13,405 nt of DNA, taken from NCBI GenBank assembly GCA_947456845.1, contig CANGUJ010000059.1:1-13405 (forward strand), in the 5' to 3' direction. The position numbers and the translations under genes were made by a program. Positions 7,419-13,405 of the stretch are shown here, piece after piece. Position 1 is the first letter of the stretch; every line of letters starts with the position of its first letter. The notes under the pieces were generated by a model. The model was not told the DNA's origin. It made no database searches and was given only the letters and a program-made list of their open reading frames with translations. The stretch is from Burkholderiales bacterium (lineage in GTDB: Bacteria; Pseudomonadota; Gammaproteobacteria; Burkholderiales; JAEUOS01).

Positions 7419-8774
7419 ATGAGCGGACTGACCGAACAACTGGCGGATTTCGTCGCCCATCCGGGGCGCCTGGCCCTGGACGACAAGGTGCTCGCCACGG
7501 TGCGCACCGGCTTTGTCGACACCGTCGGCGTGATGCTGGCGGGCCGCGACGAGCCGGTCACGCAGATCGTGCGCAGGTTCGTGCAGGCGCGCCACTCCAC
7601 CCGGCAGGACGCGCGACTGTTGCTCGGGTCGCATCGCGCGGCCGCCCGCGACGCGGCGCTGGTCAACGGCACCGCCGGCCACGCACTCGACTATGACGAC
7701 GTCGGCCTGATGGGCCATCCGAGTGCAGTACTGGTGCCTGCCCTGCTGGCCGAAGGCGAGCATGCGCACCTGAGCGGCGCGACCCTCATGCGTGCCTATG
7801 TGGTGGGCTATGAGGTGTGGGCCGAACTGTGCGGCCGGGACCAGGACCGCCTGCACCTGAAGGGCTGGCACCCGACGGCGGTGTTCGGCGTGGTGGCGGC
7901 TGCCGCGGCGGTTGCCGCCACACGCAAGCTCGACGCGGCGACTATCCGCAATGCGCTGGCCATTGCCGCCAGCATGGCGGGAGGCCTTACCGCCAACTTC
8001 GGGAGCATGACCAAACCTTTCCATGCCGGCCAGGCGGCCGCCAACGGCATCGACGCGGTCGACCTCGCGCAGGCCGGCATGTCGGCCGCGGGCGACGTCT
8101 TCGAACACGGCGCGGGCTACCTGACGGCGCTTTCCCCGACCGGGCGCGCCGACCGCGCTACGCCGGCTTCCGGTCTGGGCCGGGTCCTGCGCATCACCAC
8201 CATGGGGCTGGCGGTCAAGAAGTACCCGATGTGCTTCGCCACCCACCGCACGCTCGACGCCATGCTCGACCTGATCCGGGACCATGACCTGAAACCCGGC
8301 CGCGTCACCCAGGTGCGCGCCACCATCGGCCGCGCCCAGGCTTCGATGTTGCGCAACCACGCCCCGGTAACCGGCCTGGAAGCCAAGTTCAGCCTGGAAT
8401 TCGCGGTGGCGGCGGCACTGGTGTCGCGCAAGGTCGGCCTGGCCGAGCTTACTGACGCCTACGTGAACCGTCCGGAGGTGCGCTCGATATTCGGGCGCGT
8501 GCAGATCGCCACCACCGACACGGTATCGCCGGCCGAACCTACGCTCTCAGCCAGCGACCGGGTGGTGGTGGAAACCGCCGATGGGAAGATGTACGACAGC
8601 GGCGAGGTGGCAGGCACGCGCGGCGACGCCAATTCGCCGGTGTCACGCGAGGAAATGCGCGTCAAGTTTCTCGATTGCGTGGCGGGTGCGCCGGGCATCG
8701 ACGGCGCGGCGCTGTTCGAGCAGTTGATGCGGCTCGATTCCATCGCCGATAGCGGCACCCTGGCGCGGGCATGA
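7419..8774 (+). CDS. MmgE/PrpD-family protein (2-methylcitrate dehydratase / cis-aconitate decarboxylase fold)
   Basis: The 451-residue product has the all-helical N-terminal domain and the C-terminal domain of the family. Motifs are the HALDYDD segment at 88-94, MGHPS with His100, GWHPTAVFG with His151 at 149-157, GSMTKPFHAGQAAANG with Lys199 at 195-210, and KKYPMCFATHRTLDA with His276. These correspond by eye to active-site positions of cis-aconitate decarboxylase and 2-methylcitrate dehydratase. The family includes dehydratases, decarboxylases and epimerases, so the reaction is open; a dehydratase feeding the LeuC/LeuD pair is attractive. The ATG has a clear GGAGG Shine-Dalgarno at 7409-7413, and the stop overlaps the LeuC start as ATGA. 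Confidence 0.9.
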   Translation: MSGLTEQLADFVAHPGRLALDDKVLATVRTGFVDTVGVMLAGRDEPVTQIVRRFVQARHSTRQDARLLLGSHRAAARDAALVNGTAGHALDYDDVGLMGHPSAVLVPALLAEGEHAHLSGATLMRAYVVGYEVWAELCGRDQDRLHLKGWHPTAVFGVVAAAAAVAATRKLDAATIRNALAIAASMAGGLTANFGSMTKPFHAGQAAANGIDAVDLAQAGMSAAGDVFEHGAGYLTALSPTGRADRATPASGLGRVLRITTMGLAVKKYPMCFATHRTLDAMLDLIRDHDLKPGRVTQVRATIGRAQASMLRNHAPVTGLEAKFSLEFAVAAALVSRKVGLAELTDAYVNRPEVRSIFGRVQIATTDTVSPAEPTLSASDRVVVETADGKMYDSGEVAGTRGDANSPVSREEMRVKFLDCVAGAPGIDGAALFEQLMRLDSIADSGTLARA

Positions 8775-10198
8775 ACGCCTTGCACCCCGTGCCCGGCCCG
8801 GCGCCGGCCAGCCTATTCGACAAGGTCTGGGCCATGCACGCCATCGGCGAACTGGGCCAAGGCGTGAGCCTGCTGCATGTGGACCGGCACCTGTTGCACG
8901 ACCTCGAAGGCGGCCCGCGTCTTTCCGATCTGCGTACCAGCGGCCGCACGGTGGCACGCCCCGACCTCACGTTTGCCACACCCGACCACGCCATGTCGAG
9001 CGCGCCGGACCGCAACAGCGACACTTACGCGCCGGGCGGCCGCCTGGTGCGCTCGTTACGACGCGGCACGGCATGGGCCGGCATACGCCTGTTTGACCTC
9101 GGCTCGCCGGCACAGGGCATCGTGCATGTGGTCGGCCCCGAGCAAGGCCTGACCCTGCCCGGCAGCCTGATCGTCTGCCCGGACAGCCACACTTGCACCC
9201 ACGGCGGCTTCGGCGCACTGGCCTTTGGCATTGGCGCCAGCGAAGTGGTGCATGTGCTGGCCACGCAAACCCTGCGCCAGCGCCGCCCGCGCACCATGCG
9301 TATCCGCTTCGAGGGCGCGCTCGGCGCCGGCGTCACCGCCAAGGACATGATCCTCTTTGCCATCGGCAAACTCGGCACGGCAGGCGCGCGCGGCCATGCG
9401 GTCGAATACGCCGGCAGCGCGGTGCGCGCCCTGGCGCCCGAGGCACGGCTGACACTGTGCAACCTGTCCATCGAGATGGGCGCCAAGATCGGCATGGTGG
9501 CGCCCGACGAGCGCATCTACGAGTACCTGGCCGGCAAGCCTTTCAGCCCGAAGGGCGCATTGTTCGACGCCGCCGTGGCGCACTGGCGCACCCTGCCCAG
9601 CGATGATGGCGCACGCTTCGATGTCGAACATGTGATCGATGCGGCCGCCATCGTGCCCCAGGTGACCTGGGGCACCAGCCCTGAAGATGTGCTGCCGGTC
9701 GATGGCCGCGTGCCCGACCCGGCCACACAGGCCGACCCCGCGCGACGTGCCGCCATGCAGCGCGCGCTCGACTACATGGGTCTTGAGCCCGGCCAATCCA
9801 TTGCCGGCACGCCGGTGGATCGCGTGTTCATCGGCTCATGCACCAACAGCCGCATCTCCGACCTGCGTGCGGCCGCGCGCGTGGCTGCCGGACGCCGCGT
9901 CGCGCCCGGTGTGACCGCATGGGTGGTACCGGGTTCGGAGGAGACGCGCCGCCAGGCCGAGGCCGAGGGGCTGGACCGGATCTTCCTCGCCGCCGGCTTC
10001 GAGTGGCGCAAGCCGGGCTGCTCGATGTGCGTGGCCGCCAACGGCGAGACCGTCGCCCCCGGCCAGCGCTCCGTTTCCACCACCAACCGCAATTTCGTCG
10101 GCCGCCAGGGGCCCGGCGCGCGCACCCATCTGGTGAGCCCCGCCATGGCCGCTGCCGCCGCGGTGAGCGGCCGCATCGTGGATGTACGCACGCTATGA
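8771..10198 (+). CDS. leuC: LeuC-like large subunit, aconitase-superfamily hydro-lyase (divergent)
   Basis: The 475-residue product matches the large subunit of 3-isopropylmalate / 2-methylmalate dehydratase. Key blocks are HVDRHLLHDL at 36-45, VCPDSHTCTHGGFGALAFGIG at 135-155, HVLATQTL at 161-168, GSCTNSRISDL at 355-365, GCSMCVA at 416-422 and STTNRNFVGRQG at 436-447. The [4Fe-4S] ligands are Cys357, Cys417 and Cys420, with spacing 60+3 like E. coli LeuC (347, 407, 410). It is divergent: CPDSH replaces the usual GDSH, the N-terminus is long, and a Pro/Asp/Ala-rich segment lies around 313-330. Its partner is the LeuD half of the next gene, which overlaps it by ATGA. With no LeuA-like synthase in the window, it may act on another alkylmalate or tricarboxylate. 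Confidence 0.9.
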   Translation: MNALHPVPGPAPASLFDKVWAMHAIGELGQGVSLLHVDRHLLHDLEGGPRLSDLRTSGRTVARPDLTFATPDHAMSSAPDRNSDTYAPGGRLVRSLRRGTAWAGIRLFDLGSPAQGIVHVVGPEQGLTLPGSLIVCPDSHTCTHGGFGALAFGIGASEVVHVLATQTLRQRRPRTMRIRFEGALGAGVTAKDMILFAIGKLGTAGARGHAVEYAGSAVRALAPEARLTLCNLSIEMGAKIGMVAPDERIYEYLAGKPFSPKGALFDAAVAHWRTLPSDDGARFDVEHVIDAAAIVPQVTWGTSPEDVLPVDGRVPDPATQADPARRAAMQRALDYMGLEPGQSIAGTPVDRVFIGSCTNSRISDLRAAARVAAGRRVAPGVTAWVVPGSEETRRQAEAEGLDRIFLAAGFEWRKPGCSMCVAANGETVAPGQRSVSTTNRNFVGRQGPGARTHLVSPAMAAAAAVSGRIVDVRTL

Positions 10199-11922
10199 AA
10201 CCCTTCACCACCGTCAGGGCCACGGCAGCGCCACTGATGCGCGCCAATATCGACACCGACCAGATCATCCGCATCGACCGCCTGGTGACGTTCACGCGAG
10301 GCGAGCTTGGACCTTACTGTCTCGAGGTGATGCGCTTGGTGCCCGGCGGCAGCCCCAACCCGGACTTTCCGCCCAACCAAACACGCTACCAGGGCGCCGA
10401 AATCCTGGTCGCGGGCGAGAACTTCGCCTGCGGCAGCTCGCGCGAACACGCGGTGTGGGCACTGGTGGACTGGGGCATACGCGCGGTGATCGCGCCCAGC
10501 TTCGGCGACATCTTCTACGCCAATAGCTTCCAGAACGGCCTCCTTCCGGTGCGCCTGCCAATCGCCGAAGTCGATGCCATCGCGGACGAACTGGCTACCT
10601 GCGAATCACCACACATCAAGATCGACCTGCAGTCATGCACCGTCACCACCCCGGCCGGTCGCGTTGTCGCCTTCACCATCGAACCGGAGCGGCGCGAAGC
10701 CCTGCTGGCGGGGCTCGATGAAATCGGTGTCACACTTCGCGATCGCGCGCTGATCGAGGACTTCCGCCGCCGGGACGAACAGTCGCGACCGTGGATCTAC
10801 CGACAGACCGACAAGCCAGTCAAGAAGAAACTGCTGATCCTGGCCGGCGACGGCATAGGCCCGGAAATCCTTGCGCAAACCCGCCGCGTGGTGGAATGGT
10901 TCGCCGCGCATCGCGACCTGCCGGTGGACTTGCATGAAGAACTGTTCGGCGTGGCTGCCTGGAAGGCGCATGGCAGCCTGATACGCGAGGCCGCCTGGAA
11001 AAAGGTGACCGACAGCGATGCCATCCTGTTCGGCGCCATCGGCTCGCCTGACTACGACGCCATTCCGCCGGCGGAACGCAAGGTCGACCAGCTCCTGCGC
11101 ATGCGCCGCGAGCTCGACCTGTTCATCAACCTGCGGCCGGTGCGCACCCTGAAAGCACTCGAAGACGCCTCCACCCTGCGCCCCGAGGTGCTGGCCGGCA
11201 CCGACCTGGTGCTGGTGCGCGAACTGGCCGGCGGCATGTATTTCGGCACGCCGCGCGGCATCGAAACCCTTGCCGATGGCAGCCGGCGCGTGGTCAACAC
11301 CATGGCCTATACCGAGCGCGAGATCACCCGCATCGCGCGCGCCGCCTTCGAACTGGCGCGCACACGCTCCGGCCGCCTATGCTCGGTAGACAAGGCCAAC
11401 GTGCTGGAGAACGGCCAGTTGTGGCGCGAGACCGTGATTGCCCTGCACAAGGCAGAGTTCACCGACATCGAGTTGTCCCACATGTATGTAGACAACTGCG
11501 CCATGCAACTGGTGAAGAACCCGCGCCAGTTCGACGTGCTGGTCACCGAAAACCTGTTCGGCGACATCCTGTCGGATTGCGCCGCGATGGTGGCGGGATC
11601 CATCGGCATGCTGCCGTCGGCATCGCTCAGCGCACCGGCACAAAGCGGCCGCAAGGCCCTCTACGAACCCATCCACGGCAGCGCGCCTGACATCGCCGGC
11701 CAAGGCGTGGCCAATCCGCTCGGCTCCATCCTCAGCTTCGCCATGTGCCTCACCCATACCTTCGGCCTGCCGCAGGAAGCGCGGCTCCTGGAGGCGGCGG
11801 TGGAGCGTGTGGTGGCGGCAGGCATCCGCACGCGCGACATCGCCGCCCACGGCGCCCCGGCGGTGTCGACGGCACAGATGGGCGATGCGGTTCTGCGGGA
11901 ACTGCGAGCCGCCGCCCGCTAG
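10195..11922 (+). CDS. leuD-leuB: LeuD-LeuB fusion: dehydratase small subunit joined to 3-isopropylmalate dehydrogenase-like enzyme
   Basis: One uninterrupted 575-codon frame. Residues 1 to about 201 are a complete LeuD-like small subunit: NIDTDQII at 18-25, ENFACGSSREHAVWAL at 75-90, PSFGDIFYANSFQNGLLPV at 101-119 and the usual LeuD tail LDEIGVTL with RPWIY. After a linker of about 8 residues, residues 210-575 are a complete LeuB-like NAD-dependent oxidative decarboxylase: LAGDGIGPEI at 216-225, INLRPV at 311-316, VRELAGGMYFG at 341-351 with Tyr349, SVDKANVLE with Lys400, GDILSD at 456-461 and EPIHGSAPDIAG at 491-502. No in-frame ATG, GTG or TTG lies near the junction; Val209 (GTC) sits where LeuB would start. 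LeuD is divergent: IIRIDR replaces IIPKQF. The protein would pair with LeuC and channel its product to the dehydrogenase half. A sequencing error removing a stop cannot be excluded. Confidence 0.92.
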   Translation: MKPFTTVRATAAPLMRANIDTDQIIRIDRLVTFTRGELGPYCLEVMRLVPGGSPNPDFPPNQTRYQGAEILVAGENFACGSSREHAVWALVDWGIRAVIAPSFGDIFYANSFQNGLLPVRLPIAEVDAIADELATCESPHIKIDLQSCTVTTPAGRVVAFTIEPERREALLAGLDEIGVTLRDRALIEDFRRRDEQSRPWIYRQTDKPVKKKLLILAGDGIGPEILAQTRRVVEWFAAHRDLPVDLHEELFGVAAWKAHGSLIREAAWKKVTDSDAILFGAIGSPDYDAIPPAERKVDQLLRMRRELDLFINLRPVRTLKALEDASTLRPEVLAGTDLVLVRELAGGMYFGTPRGIETLADGSRRVVNTMAYTEREITRIARAAFELARTRSGRLCSVDKANVLENGQLWRETVIALHKAEFTDIELSHMYVDNCAMQLVKNPRQFDVLVTENLFGDILSDCAAMVAGSIGMLPSASLSAPAQSGRKALYEPIHGSAPDIAGQGVANPLGSILSFAMCLTHTFGLPQEARLLEAAVERVVAAGIRTRDIAAHGAPAVSTAQMGDAVLRELRAAAR

Positions 11923-12000
11923 GATGGGCGCCCTGTTAGGTGGCGTTGCCGGTTCGGTAGCGCCGGCCCCCTCGCATCACCTCGAAGCCCCCCCCGCTGC

Positions 12001-12022
12001 CTCGCAGTCCCCTCGCAGTCCC
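12001..12022. repeat. Two-copy tandem 11-bp repeat in a C-rich spacer
   Basis: CTCGCAGTCCC occurs twice head to tail. A related CCTCG motif appears twice just before it (about 11969-11985), and the whole stretch 11966-12035 is strongly C-rich on this strand. It lies in the 124-bp gap between the fusion gene and the response regulator. Function is unknown; it could be slippage-prone, or a C-rich, G-poor transcript region of the rut type used by Rho. Confidence 0.6.
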
Positions 12023-12046
12023 ACTCCACCCCCTCAAGAGCAGTCC

Positions 12047-12436
12047 ATGTCCGTGTCGTCAGACAAACCCTCCGGCAAACGCATCCTCTACCTGGACGAT
12101 GACGAGAATTTCGCCTTGTTGGTGAAAATCATCTGCGAGCGCAAGGGGCATCAGGTCACGACTTTTCTGGATGCGACCAGCGCCCTCGCAGCCATCGACC
12201 GGACGCCCGGGGCCTGGGACCTGGTGATCACGGACCATCGCATGCCGGGGCAGGACGGCATGGATGTGGCGCGCGCGCTGCGCGACAAGCATCCGCACCT
12301 GCCCTGCGTGATGGTGTCGAGCCTGATCAACGACGACCTTGCCCGCGCCGCCAGGGAAGCGGGCGTACGCCGCCTGCTGCACAAGCCCTACAAGCCGGAG
12401 CACCTGATCGTGCTCATCGAGGTCGCCGCGAAGTAG
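12047..12436 (+). CDS. Single-domain (CheY-like) response regulator
   Basis: The 129-residue product is a lone receiver domain with no output domain. It shows the acidic cluster LDDDE at 16-20, the phosphoacceptor Asp63 in VITDHRMPGQDG, the VMVSS segment with Ser91 at the switch position, and Lys113 in LHKPYKP. All residues needed for phosphotransfer are present. The ATG at 12047 follows an AGAG ribosome-binding site; the frame is open 240 bp further upstream but that part does not resemble a protein. It lies 124 bp after the catabolic operon on the same strand with no histidine kinase nearby, so a link to the operon is unproven. Likely roles are phosphorelay shuttle or protein-protein signalling. 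Confidence 0.9.
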   Translation: MSVSSDKPSGKRILYLDDDENFALLVKIICERKGHQVTTFLDATSALAAIDRTPGAWDLVITDHRMPGQDGMDVARALRDKHPHLPCVMVSSLINDDLARAAREAGVRRLLHKPYKPEHLIVLIEVAAK

Positions 12437-12444
12437 CGGCGACC
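12421..12444. terminator. Strong hairpin spanning the response-regulator stop codon
   Basis: GGTCGCCGC (12421-12429) and GCGGCGACC (12436-12444) are exact reverse complements with a 6-nt loop, GAAGTA, giving a 9-bp GC-rich stem. The TAG stop (12434-12436) lies in the loop and stem edge. A second, competing 5-bp stem GACCG/CGGTC follows at 12441-12456. The convergent dehydrogenase gene ends at 12455, so the structure could end or stabilise transcripts from both sides. No T-tract follows, so termination is inferred. Confidence 0.55.
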
Positions 12445-12454
12445 GCGCCTTCGG

Positions 12455-13339
12455 TCAGGGGCGCCGGATGCCGGCGAGTTCCTCGACCACGGCGCACACG
12501 GCGGCGGTATCCTGGTCGGCCCGGCCGTTGTTGAGAGCCGCGTAGTACAACTGCGTGGCGGCGTTGAACAGCGGCGTCGGGCAGCGCAGGCTGGCCGCGA
12601 ACTCGCCGATGATGTCCAGGTCCTTCATGTACATGCCGATGCGCGCGGTGGGGTTGTCGTAATCCTGCGCCAGCATCAGCGGTCCGCGGATCTGGAACAT
12701 GCGCGAGGAACCGGCCGAATCCTTGAGGACCTCGTACACCGTCGCCAGGTCCATGCCGGCGCGGCCGGCCAGGGCGAAGGTCTCGGCCGCCGCGACGTTG
12801 TGGATGTTGACCAGCGTATTGGCCAGATATTTCATCTTGCTGCCGTTGCCGAAATCGCCGAGGTAATGCTGCTGGCGCGCCATGCCTGGGAAAATCCCCG
12901 CGACGGCGTCCCAGGCGGCACGGTCCCCGCTGCCGAAAACCACCAGGTCCTTCTTGGCCGCCTGCGCGCCGGTGCCGCTGACCGGGCAGTCCAGCATGAT
13001 CTTGCCGGCTTCGGCCAAGGCCTTGCGCGCAGCCTCCTTGACGCCGAGGCGCATGGTGCTCATTTCCACCACCACGGGGTTGGCGCGGGTGCTGGTGAGA
13101 CCGCGCTCGCCTCCGATGGCCTGCTGCAGGGCCGCTTCGGTAGGCAGCGACGTGATGACCACACGTGCGCGTTCCCCCACCTCCGCCGGGCTCGCGGCGA
13201 TGCTGCCGCCGAGGGCCTCGACGCGCGCCAGCGCGTCGGCCGAGATGTCATAGACGACCAGGGGGTGCCCGGCGGCACGCAGGTTGGCCGCAAACGCGCT
13301 GCCCATGATGCCGACGCCGACGATACCTATAGTTTCCAT
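12455..13339 (-). CDS. NAD(P)-dependent beta-hydroxyacid dehydrogenase (HIBADH / tartronate semialdehyde reductase family)
   Basis: The 294-residue product oxidises a beta-hydroxy acid or reduces the matching semialdehyde. Features are the N-terminal Rossmann motif GIVGVGIMGSAFAANL at 5-20, VVYDIS at 28-33 (Asp31 at the position that often favours NAD), DCPVSGTGAQAA at 117-128, and GNGSKMKYLAN at 164-174 with catalytic Lys170 and Asn174. The substrate loop is atypical: the usual VSGG is VSGT (Thr123) and the usual GTL is KDL (130-132), so the substrate may not be 3-hydroxyisobutyrate or glycerate. The ATG at 13339 has a weak AAGG ribosome-binding site and lies 3 bp after the stop of an upstream gene, so it is in an operon running in from the right. 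It ends convergent with the response regulator. Confidence 0.92.
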   Translation of the reverse strand: METIGIVGVGIMGSAFAANLRAAGHPLVVYDISADALARVEALGGSIAASPAEVGERARVVITSLPTEAALQQAIGGERGLTSTRANPVVVEMSTMRLGVKEAARKALAEAGKIMLDCPVSGTGAQAAKKDLVVFGSGDRAAWDAVAGIFPGMARQQHYLGDFGNGSKMKYLANTLVNIHNVAAAETFALAGRAGMDLATVYEVLKDSAGSSRMFQIRGPLMLAQDYDNPTARIGMYMKDLDIIGEFAASLRCPTPLFNAATQLYYAALNNGRADQDTAAVCAVVEELAGIRRP

Positions 13340-13342
13340 GTC

Positions 13343-13405
13343 TTATGCCTTGGTGGGTGCGGACGGCTTGCGGCCGCGCGCGGCCGGCGGCGTATAGCCC
13401 GCCAG
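13343..13405 (-). CDS. C-terminal end of an unidentified upstream gene (runs off right edge)
   Basis: On the minus strand the frame is open from the window edge and ends in TAA three bases before the ATG of the beta-hydroxyacid dehydrogenase. The visible tail is 20 residues, Pro/Ala/Lys/Arg-rich (LAGYTPPAARGRKPSAPTKA), typical of a disordered C-terminus. Tight spacing suggests a co-transcribed gene, but too little is visible to name it, and the open frame could be chance. Confidence 0.4.
   Translation of the reverse strand: MAGYTPPAARGRKPSAPTKA

Larger units (their letters stand above)
3246..11922 (+). other. Seven-gene catabolic operon
   Basis: Seven genes on one strand are separated by 7, -4, 25, 20, -4 and -4 bp. 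Three junctions are ATGA stop/start overlaps, which implies translational coupling. No terminator-like structure is seen inside. The order is receptor, CoA-transferase, enoyl-CoA hydratase, acyl-CoA dehydrogenase, MmgE/PrpD, LeuC-like, LeuD-LeuB-like. After the last stop there are 124 bp before the response regulator, with only a weak 5-bp GCCGG/CCGGC stem (11948-11967). Co-transcription is inferred from spacing. Confidence 0.85.

Noticed and set aside
7404..8360. 318-codon minus-strand frame opposite the MmgE/PrpD gene
   Set aside because: Antisense shadow; the sense product contains all expected family motifs.
9838..10194. N-terminal extension of the LeuD-LeuB frame into leuC
   Set aside because: The extension overlaps leuC in another frame and is Arg-rich; the ATGA overlap at 10195 gives a normal LeuD N-terminus.
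11807..12046. 80-codon N-terminal extension of the response regulator
   Set aside because: It overlaps the end of the fusion gene and encodes Pro/Arg-rich filler; the receiver domain begins properly at 12047.
1..13405. tRNA, rRNA, CRISPR, insertion sequence or prophage elements
   Set aside because: No cloverleaf-like tRNA, spaced direct repeats, transposase motifs or terminal inverted repeats were seen, and base composition is uniform through the window.

Overview
The window looks like chromosomal DNA of a high-GC betaproteobacterium, most likely Burkholderiales (Alcaligenaceae/Comamonadaceae type). The reasons are the strong G/C bias at third codon positions, a stand-alone Bug/TctC periplasmic receptor with no TctA/TctB permease nearby, a proteobacterial RdgC, and CaiB/BaiF, acyl-CoA dehydrogenase and MmgE/PrpD genes packed into one tight catabolic operon. 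The genus cannot be fixed from the sequence alone.

Layout. (1) 1-1743 is housekeeping: the N-terminal two thirds of phosphatidylserine decarboxylase (psd, minus strand, running off the left edge) and, divergent from it, rdgC (plus). (2) 1763-1782 is a perfect 20-bp palindrome between the convergent ends of rdgC and the next gene. (3) 1784-3007, minus strand: a small cupin protein followed by a short-chain dehydrogenase-like protein whose catalytic residues are all replaced. (4) 3008-3245 is a divergent intergenic region. (5) 3246-11922, plus strand: seven tightly packed genes (gaps of 7, -4, 25, 20, -4 and -4 bp). They encode a Bug receptor, a CaiB/BaiF CoA-transferase, an enoyl-CoA hydratase, an acyl-CoA dehydrogenase, an MmgE/PrpD protein, a LeuC-like large subunit and one long protein that fuses a complete LeuD-like subunit to a complete LeuB-like dehydrogenase. 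(6) 12047-12436 is a single-domain response regulator ending in a strong hairpin. (7) 12455-13339, minus strand: a beta-hydroxyacid dehydrogenase, preceded by the last 20 codons of another gene that runs off the right edge.

How the genes may work together (inference). The receptor would capture an organic acid. The CoA-transferase, acyl-CoA dehydrogenase and hydratase form an activation, dehydrogenation and hydration series. The MmgE/PrpD, LeuC, LeuD and LeuB homologues form a second series of dehydration, rehydration with hydroxyl shift, and oxidative decarboxylation, formally like 2-methylcitrate or 2-alkylmalate chemistry. Because no alkylmalate synthase (LeuA-like) lies in the window and the LeuC/D/B sequences are divergent, I favour catabolism of a branched or substituted di- or tricarboxylic acid over leucine biosynthesis. 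The substrate cannot be named from the sequence.

The most notable observations are the LeuD-LeuB fusion, which has no usual start codon at the junction; the SDR-like protein with N/S/Y/K all substituted; and the acyl-CoA dehydrogenase that lacks the usual C-terminal glutamate but has one in the helix-G position.
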